Below are positions 57,420 to 64,000 of a stretch of 64,000 nucleotides of DNA, piece by piece; position 1 is the first letter of the stretch; every line of letters begins with the position of its first letter. The translations under genes were made by a program, and so were the position numbers. The notes beneath the pieces were generated by a model. The model worked only from the letters and a program-made list of their open reading frames with translations. It ran no database searches and was not told where the DNA came from. Origin of the DNA: Massospora cicadina (taxonomy: Eukaryota; Entomophthoromycota; Entomophthoromycetes; Entomophthorales; Entomophthoraceae); the NCBI GenBank assembly GCA_022478985.1, contig JAKSZP010005266.1, forward strand, positions 1 to 64,000, written 5' to 3'.

Positions 57420-58360
57420 TATCACCCCTACTGAATTCCAGAACGTCAAAGACCTTCTTGAGGAGTATGGAAATATTTTTCCTCAGGACCTAGTGACCAT
57501 GGGAAAATGTCTGAGGGAATTCATCAAATTGAGACTGAGGCTCACCCTCCATTCAAATCCCAGCCATACCGCAAATTCAAAGTTGAAAAAGCTCAAGTGG
57601 TCCTAGAGCTACAGCAACTGTTATAATCTGGGTTACTCATGCCTTCTAAAAGCCCGTGGGCCTCCCCACTCTTATTGATTCAGAAAAAGGATGGTGGCCA
57701 CAATGTTTTCATGGATTAATGTCGCCTAAATTAATTCACAAGAAAAGATAGCTAGCCATTGCTGCGTATAGATGACTCCTTACACTTGATGTCAGTTTAC
57801 CACTATTTTTGGCTTTGGATATCACCAGCAGGTACTGGCAATTTGATTTATTGTTGGAGAATCTGGAAAAATGCACCCTCATCTCAAGTGAAGGATTGTG
57901 TGACTCACTAAAAAATCCGCAGATGTTATGTAACACCCCTGCTACCTTCCAACTCGCCATGGACGGATTTTTAGATGATTTAAAACAGTCTTGTGTGTTA
58001 GTTTATCTTGACAGTATTACCATTTTTGAGAGCCTTTACAAACACATATATCATCTCATACAAGTTTTCCAGAGGTTACAGCAGGCTTCCCTAAAACTAA
58101 ATCTCTCATAATGGTCCTTCTTTCAGAATTAATGCATTTTATAGGTCATAAGATAGGGAAAGCTGGAATATACCCTTTATGAAGAATAAGGTCATGGCCA
58201 TTTCTAAAATGTCTTCCTTAATCACTACAAGATGTACAAGTTTCTTTAGGATGGTGGGATATTATCACCAGTTTATTCCCCACTTTTCTGACACCTCTGT
58301 GCCTCTAGTATATTTATTGAAGAAAGGGATACCCTTCCAGTGGAAATAAGAACAACAGCA
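57420..58360 (+). pseudogene. gypsy G reverse transcriptase
   Basis: EFQNVKDLLEEYGNIF (run-in), SGLLMPSKSPWASPLLLIQKKDG (57630-57690), DITSRYWQFDLLLENLEKCTLISSEGL, CNTPATFQLAMDGFLDDLKQSCVLVYLDSITIF: the active site is YLDS at 58004-58015. Thumb with SFFRMVGYYHQFIPHFSD-like stretch. Inactive. Confidence 0.8.
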
Positions 58361-58810
58361 GGCCTTTGACCTGTTACGCATCTCTCTCCCACTCTCCAGT
58401 AATTATACATCCTAATTTTGACAAACCTTTTCTACTCTTTGGCAATTCAAGAAATATAGCCATCAGAGCTATACCATCACAGCATGACAAAAACTCAGTA
58501 GATTATCCTATCGCCTACTTTAGCAAAACTCTAACCAGAGCCAAATGCAACTATAGCATTATGGAACGCAAATGCTTGATAGTACTACTGGCTACTAAGC
58601 ATTTCCGACCTTATTTATATGAAAAATTTCATTTTAATCACCAATCCTACTTCCTTGCGATGGCTATAGCAAATGAAGGACCCTAATGGAATATTAGCTC
58701 AATGGGCTTTATAACTCCAGAACTATGACCTTTTTCGTTTATTCATCTGGGCTGATACATCAATTTGCAGATTGCTTATCCCAGCTTCACATATTAACTC
58801 TAACTGACCC
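58361..58810 (+). pseudogene. gypsy G RNase H
   Basis: SPVIIHPNFDKPFLLFGNSRNIAIRAIPSQHDKNSVDYPIAYFSKTLTRAKCNYSIMERKCLIVLLATKHFRPYLY (58366-58686). The first acidic residue (TD) is GN. The end, ADCLSQL, is in another frame. Confidence 0.8.
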
Positions 58811-60080
58811 TGAAGAGACTTGACTTTACGACATTTTAACTAAATTGCAAATATGGAAAAAAGAATCCTCGACCCTTTAAAAGGAATTAGCAAAAAGATC
58901 AGTGAATCTTCAAGTCCAAAATGGCCAACTGTACAAACATGTGTCCCAAAAATTATTTTCCCTATGTACAATCTTCAGCTTGAAGTGATGTCATATTGGA
59001 GGGACATCAGCAAGTTGGCCATGGGGCATTCAGAAAACCTACCCGTGGCTCAAGCTTAAATGCTAATGGAAGAAATTCTTGTTCCAAACTAGGATGTATT
59101 GGAGTCCTGTCTAGCATTTAAAAGTCAAGCTGGAAATTATCCCCAATCTCAACATCCAGTAGTTCCACCATGTGAAGCCTTACATACTATTAGCATTAAT
59201 ATTGTGGGACCTCTCGCTTGAGCCTCTAATGGTCATTGGCTCCTCCTTCTAGCTGTGGATCATTTAATAAGTGGATTAAGTTGTATCTCTACTATCTACT
59301 TTGGAAAAAGCTACCGCCATATTCTTATATAAACAGATTATCACTCAGCATAGATGCCCTAATATAATGCTCTCTGAAAATGGTTAAAAATTCTGATCAT
59401 CGCTGGTGAATGATCTAACCAAACTGATGGGATCCAATCAGGTATTTTTCTCTCCATACCATCTTGCAACCAATGTAATGGTAGAGCAGGTGAATGGTAC
59501 CATAACTGCCACCCTCTAGAAAATACCCACGACTAACCCTCTTCACTGGCCTCAATATTTGCCTAGTGCAATTCTGGCCTACTTAATAAGCTATCAACGA
59601 ATAATTAAGATGTCACCTTACAGCTTTTTTTTTAGTACTAGATGGTCCCAACCCAAGGGGGATTCATCGTCACCTTACAGCTTTGAACGGAAGAAATCAC
59701 CAGTTGACTTCTAAATTGCAGGCCATGTTGGATCAAAATTTCCTGATGCCCCTGAAGTAAATATGCAAAGCATTGCCAATAAAATAATCTGACTTCAGGT
59801 CTAGCTTCTGAGAACTTAACTGCTACCACTAGTTGAAGGACCAGTTGGTTTAATGACTAAGATGAACCTCTGCACACCTCTCAACTGAGTGACCTAGTCC
59901 TTTTTTACCACTATCTGCTGGGAGGTCGTGATAACAAATTTGGCATAAATTGATCTGGGCCCTACATAGTCATTTATAGGCGGGGCAACGAACACTCAAT
60001 AGTAGAGGTCGTTCAGGGTACTGTGGTAAAGCGTGTACATAGTCATTTTTTCGTCCGTTTCCCCCTACACCAAGATCTAG
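58811..60080 (+). pseudogene. gypsy G integrase
   Basis: CEALHTISINIVGPLA (59175-59220; expected Asp is Asn), LLLAVDHLI-KW, PNIMLSENG (expected DNG), NVMVEQVNGTITATL (59470-59510), YQRIIKMSPYSF then interruption by T6. The C-terminus GPYIVIYRRGNEHSIVEVVQGTVVKRVHSHFF (59958-60050) parallels E's GPFVVIYKREDEYSI. Confidence 0.75.
59612..59684 (-). mobile_element. ultra-short retroposed tail T6 (41 bp) with 16-bp duplication
   Basis: Insert 59628-59668 between perfect gtcaccttacagcttt (59612-59627, 59669-59684). The minus strand reads GATGAATCCCCC..., GGGTTGGGACCATCTAGTACT and A-run. It splits G's integrase. Confidence 0.9.
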
Positions 60081-60090
60081 AGAGGGGCGT
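60074..60090 (+). promoter_or_regulatory. polypurine tract of G
   Basis: ATCTAGAGAGGGGCGT immediately before the 3' LTR. Confidence 0.6.
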
Positions 60091-60656
60091 TGTCAGGATT
60101 CCTACCCAAATCAGAGATTCAGATGAGGTATAAGATGGGAACTGAACATGAGACGTCAAAAGAGCTGAAACAGTTATTGGGGATAATCCCTGACGAATTT
60201 CCAGCCCTCTTGACATTGGGGACAATCCCCAACAAATTTGGTTGAATATTAAACACCCAAAACCTCCTAATCTCAGGGTTCAAACCTGAGTATGCTGCTA
60301 GAAAGTTCAATTTTACGGTTTAACTAAGCCTGCTACAGAGTTTCCAATTTATAATAGTTATAGATCTTAGCTTGGACCACTTGTATATGGACTGGGTAAC
60401 CTCACTGATATCCCTTATAATTTTGATTTTAAGCAAAATAAAAATTACTCTCTAAATGCCATCTTTAGGGTAAAATTGGCCTTCCTCAATTTATTTTTAG
60501 AAGTATTAGTAGGATTCTACGCCTCCAGGGACGTTAACCTGAAGGAAGACTTTCTGACCAAGGAAAGTAATTACATAAAATCCAGCACCCAGGAACTTTG
60601 AGTAATCTGGCTTAAAAATTAAAAAGAAATAAGTGGTATAAACCGTTTATTCAACA
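60091..60656 (+). repeat. 3' LTR of G
   Basis: Starts TGTCAGGATTCCTACCC, ends TTATTCAACA. Partner of 54417-54976. Confidence 0.9.
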
Positions 60657-61075
60657 ATAAGTATGCACAAAGACCCTTCAGAATTGATTTTTTATGATTG
60701 TGGTCGCCCTGGCACCTTGTCTGAAGTTTCCCTAACCGCCAGGCTCACTATGTACAGCAGGATTAATACTTCCAGGGAATAGATGCGCGGAGTAGAGATG
60801 GGACACTTTACCACTGCTATCCCAGCCCCAAACGTCGCAACTAACTTATTGAAGTATATTTGGTGGAAGTCACTAAGTATGATGAAAAGTTCTTATATCA
60901 GCAGCTGGTTGGATGGGTAAATGTACTGACACAAGTGCAAGCCATGGCTTTGGTGGAAGAAGGACCTCAGGAGCAACCAAAGCCATACACCTGTCAAATG
61001 TTTTACAATGTTTCTCCAGATGAGCTGGGCCTGTCCTCAAATTTGCCTTCCTTGAAAGGAGTAAACTCTGCCCTC
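60657..61075 (+). pseudogene. gypsy D gag, third part
   Basis: GATGGGACACTTTACCACTGCTAT and the frame from 60860 (YDEKFLYQQLVGWVNVLTQVQAM, GPQEQPKPYTCQMFYNVSPDE) match B 40190-40430. The continuous 164-codon frame to 61354 is a chance fusion: after 61075 it reads X3. Confidence 0.75.
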
Positions 61076-62235
61076 TGTAAGTCCTGGGGAAGTCCTCTGG
61101 GCGTTGATCGGGCCATTTTCCCATTCCTGAGCAAGAAGGCATCAAAGAGGATGGCTGTACCCCTCATTACTCAGGGCGATCTCGCTCACATGGTAGACAA
61201 GCGCTGGGTAACAGCTCTTCCACTTCAGATCTCAACCCCAGTACCCTCACTCACCTCAGCAGAACTGCTACGGGGAATCAGTGAAATCTGCGCTGAGATT
61301 TCTGAAATGAAAGCAATTGGAACTAATTTGAGTGGCTATCAGCCCAATGTTTAGATTTAAAATGGTCAAAAAGTTATGAAGACTGATCTATTGGCCAGAA
61401 TGCCCAACGGTTTCAATTCAGTTAACATGACAATCAAAAAATCACCCCACTCCCAAAATCGTTGGGGATCATCCCTGATGGGCATGTAACAGCATTGGAC
61501 ACCATCAATGAGGGTTTGAGGCTCCCCGCTGGCAAATCAGGCGTTGTGCCTGATGCAACACCACTGACCAAATGAATGGCCCAGCGCCAAAGCACGGGTG
61601 GGTTGGGCGTACTGAACCTGTTCCCAACCAAATGGGCCCACCCCTTACGTGGGGTGGCCTTGGGGGATTCCTGCTGCTCGTCAGGCTAAACGCCATTGCA
61701 CCAACTGTTGGAAACATAGTCAAGCCTCAGTTTGGATGTTTGAAGTTGAACCAACAGTGACTCATCCTGCCACCAAATTCTTCAATTTTGGTTCCCAGTT
61801 AAATTATCTGTTCCCCATTCCCGCCCAATTTTCTGGTTAAGTCAAACCTGCGGGACCTGATCTTGGCTTGTTTCTCCTCTAAATTGACTACTATTTAATC
61901 AGTCACCTCGCACTGAGAAAATTGTTGGTTGATTTTTCTTTCCTAATTTTTTCCATTAAAAACCTTTCCTAAAAATCCAGTTTTTATGTTGGAAAATAAA
62001 CCACTTTTTCCACTGACCATCATGCTCCACTTGGGGTTAATGGCCATACTCGTCTGGTATTCCCTTATGTGCCTGTATGAGATTCTGGCTCACCAGCTGT
62101 TATTGGGGAAATACCTTCCCAGTTTCATATCCATCGTATCAGCAGCAGTGCCTTTGGCATTCTGGTCTACAGTCCAGGCGCTTTGGCACCTAGGCTGGCA
62201 GTCTGGTCTAATTCTTACTTGCTGTTTGCCTGACA
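61076..62235 (+). mobile_element. X3, X-family unit in D with 5-bp duplication
   Basis: TGTAAG...CTGACA, 1160 bp. Left flank ccctc (61071-61075), right flank ccatc (62236-62240). B's uninterrupted sequence CCCTC-CAAGTGGAC confirms the target. It encodes DLAHMVDKRWVTALP (61178-61222), a knuckle-like KRHCTNCWKHSQ (about 61685-61725) and a hydrophobic C-terminal frame (61986-62318) with VPLAFWSTVQALWHLGWQSG. A CTATTTAATC promoter-like box is near 61891. Confidence 0.8.
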
Positions 62236-62740
62236 CCATCCAAGTGGACGCTATTGTTAAAGAGTACCCTAAAGTTGGTGAGGGGATTTTGAGCTTCCTT
62301 AAAAAAGAGATATTTTAAATGTTTATATTAAACATTCAAAATTCTTCTTATTCTGAGTGTACATACTTTGAAATTCTTATAGCAAAAATTTAGTACACAC
62401 TAATAGATATGGGCGCGCTGGTCAATATAGTTTCCACTAAGTTGTTGGCGAAGTTGACATTAAAACCAGACGTAGAACATTGAATGGTGTATAGAACTGC
62501 TGGAGCGAAAAAATGGTCTCTGAGGGAGCTTACAGCGCATTACCTTTGCAGTTTAGGTCCATTGTCATTGTAGCTTTAACAATAGTGCTACCCAACAGTA
62601 ACTACGACCTGATAATTGTGATTGCTTTCCTGCAACACTTTGGTGCTGTCATTGATATAACATAGGATACCTTTGAAATTCTGGGGCAACAGATCCCAAT
62701 TTACTTTACGTCTAGCGGATGATGAAGAATCTGGTGCACA
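62236..62740 (+). pseudogene. gypsy D gag end and protease
   Basis: ILSFLKKEIF (B: MSFLEKRDQ) closes gag. Then LIDMGALVNIVSTKLLAKLTLKPDVEH with DTG changed to DMG (about 62405), a stop, and degenerate IPIYFTSS. Inactive. Confidence 0.75.
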
Positions 62741-63360
62741 TGGTCCATATCAATCTTGCGTATAGTGATGGGGTGATTCTTGTTCACTACCATGGACTAA
62801 AAAATAAGACCCGGGCCCTCTACAGCAGATATATAAATATTAAGGGCTGCCTCTCAGAGCTGCTGGGACTATATCCATCCCCTTTTAACACCAAATGATA
62901 GTAAACACCGAGTTAGATGTGGAAATATCAGCCAGGCTCATGGGGAGGTCATTGGGCCTTATCAGTAATTGCAGCTTGAGCCCCAATTGTCTCCAGTCAT
63001 TACACTTACAGGAAATGGGGAGATCAAGGGTTTACTAGCAAACCTACAAAAACAATTGCAAATCCGCCAGCATCAAATAGTGGTGTATTTCCACTTGACC
63101 CCTGTTGAGGAGGTACTTCAGATTCACAAATTCAGGTTGCTGGATGAATTTTGTCTACCCGTCAAGCAGCAGCTTGGCATAATGGCATAGGTACTGCGCA
63201 ATAATTTAATGGTGTTATTGGAAGAGAAAAAGGACCAGGCGATAGCTTTATTTCACAAATATAAGGAGATTTTTGCTGTTGATGACCATGATTTAGGTTG
63301 CGCTCAGTTGGTTGTCCATCAATTGGCCACTGGAGATCATTCCCCCATCAAGTCTTAGCT
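62741..63360 (+). pseudogene. gypsy D linker
   Basis: Frame 62969-63190: ITLTGNGEIKGLLANLQKQLQIRQHQIVVYFHLTPVEEVLQIHKFRLLDEFCLPVKQQLGIMA, matching A 26571-26816 and B 41200-41430. Ends with VDDHDLGCAQLVVHQ, the RT run-in. Confidence 0.75.
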
Positions 63361-64000
63361 GATCCGCTGATCTAGGGCATGTGAAGATGTAGTTACCAAA
63401 GAAATTTAGAAGCTACGGGAGCAAGGGATGCCAGAACTTTCCAAAAGATCATGGGTTTTCCCGTTCTGATTGTAAAAAGGAAGGACGGCACCAACTGGGT
63501 GGTAGACTACTGGAAGCTCATCAGTATTACTAAGATGGACTCATATCTTGCCACAGATCAATGATGTTTTGGATTGATCAAGGGGATACCATTACCTCTA
63601 AGCGATGGATCTGATATCAGATTACTGGAAAATTGAGTTGCCTGTGGCATAACTGGAGAAATGCACCATAATTATATCTTAGGGGCTTTTCCAACGACAC
63701 ATATGCCTCAAGGGCTATGTAACGCCCTGGATACATTCCAATGGGCCAAGGGCATTATCCTGGCTACCTGAAGCTGTTTTGCATCCTCATATACCTTGAC
63801 AATATCAACGTTCTCTCTCAAACTTCTTTTTAGATCTTACCCATCTAGAGGAAGAATTCCGCCATCTCGCTGGGGCCAAAATCAATATTAAGTCTTGTAG
63901 ATGTAACATTTTTCTAAAGACCATCTGGATTACCTAGAGTTTGTAGTAGATGCAACGAGGCTTAAACCTTAACCAGCTAAGGTGGAAGTTATTTGAAAAA
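63361..64000 (+). pseudogene. gypsy D reverse transcriptase, cut by window end
   Basis: GLFQRHICLKGYVTPWI-type broken frames, PQGLCNALDTFQWAKG, and the active site YLDN at 63792-63803 (second Asp lost). The remainder and the 3' LTR lie beyond 64000. Confidence 0.75.

Larger units (their letters stand above)
54417..60656 (+). mobile_element. gypsy element G (family 3), nested in D gag
   Basis: LTRs 54417-54976 and 60091-60656; flanks ataac (54412-54416) and ataag (60657-60661). Own primer site, gag, PR, RT, RH, INT, all decayed. G carries a SINE (57168-57325) and tail T6 (59612-59684), so it is old enough to have been a target itself. Confidence 0.9.
45914..64000 (+). mobile_element. gypsy element D (family 1), three times interrupted, runs off the window
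   Basis: In B's order, D consists of LTR 45914-46508, PBS, gag 46560-47220, gag 53652-54416, gag 60657-61075, gag/PR/RT 62236-64000. The gaps are filled by E, G and X3, each bounded by 5-bp (near-)duplications. D is thus the oldest of these four. RT motif YLDN and protease DMG are inactive. Confidence 0.85.

Noticed and set aside
60860..61354. 164-codon open frame as a single gene
   Set aside because: It is D gag up to 61075 and X3 after that; the join is an insertion boundary, with B as uninterrupted relative.
1..64000. Host protein-coding genes with introns
   Set aside because: I looked for non-transposon domains and splice-linked frames and found none that I can support.

Overview
This is a eukaryotic, transposon-saturated window with no recognisable host gene. 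There are no bacterial operons, no intron-containing host gene, and every long coding region is a decayed piece of a retrotransposon. The layout suits a large, repeat-rich, AT-leaning genome, most likely a filamentous fungus. The L1/Tx1-like LINE motif LDQQKAYDRV and the Ty3/gypsy pol order point that way from memory, but lineage is not proved (low confidence).

Region 1-11.2 kb is non-coding mobile debris. It holds TG...CA units of an LTR-like family I call X (X0, X1, X4), two tRNA-derived SINE families, tail-to-tail Helitron-like 3' ends forming a large palindrome, a second foldback, minisatellites, a probable solo LTR and four of six ultra-short poly(A)-tailed insertions.

Region 11.2-34.5 kb is a matryoshka. 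A minus-strand gypsy element F (family 2) has its 3' LTR split by a nearly full-length 5.27-kb LINE with a 16-bp target duplication. Its protease is split by a plus-strand gypsy element A (family 1, 21331-31554). A in turn carries a second LTR element H in gag and an X unit (X2) in integrase, the latter with an exact 5-bp duplication. A second fragment of the same LINE family lies at 34.48-35.34 kb.

Region 35.6-45.8 kb is a fourth gypsy type (I), interrupted in RNase H by gypsy B (38665-44596). B is the best preserved element: intact CCHC knuckle, DTGA, YFDD and D-x35-E, but several stops.

Region 45.9-64 kb is a third family-1 element, D, which runs off the window. D's gag is broken three times: by gypsy E (family 2, 47221-53651), by gypsy G (family 3, 54417-60656) and by X3 (61076-62235). 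G itself carries a SINE and an ultra-short insertion. B serves as the uninterrupted reference that dates and bounds all of these.

No element in the window looks autonomous. The most novel signals are (1) 13-46 bp retroposed tails with perfect 15-17 bp target duplications, all sharing one 3' end, and (2) the X family, which behaves like an LTR but contains a segment whose copies differ almost only at synonymous third positions.
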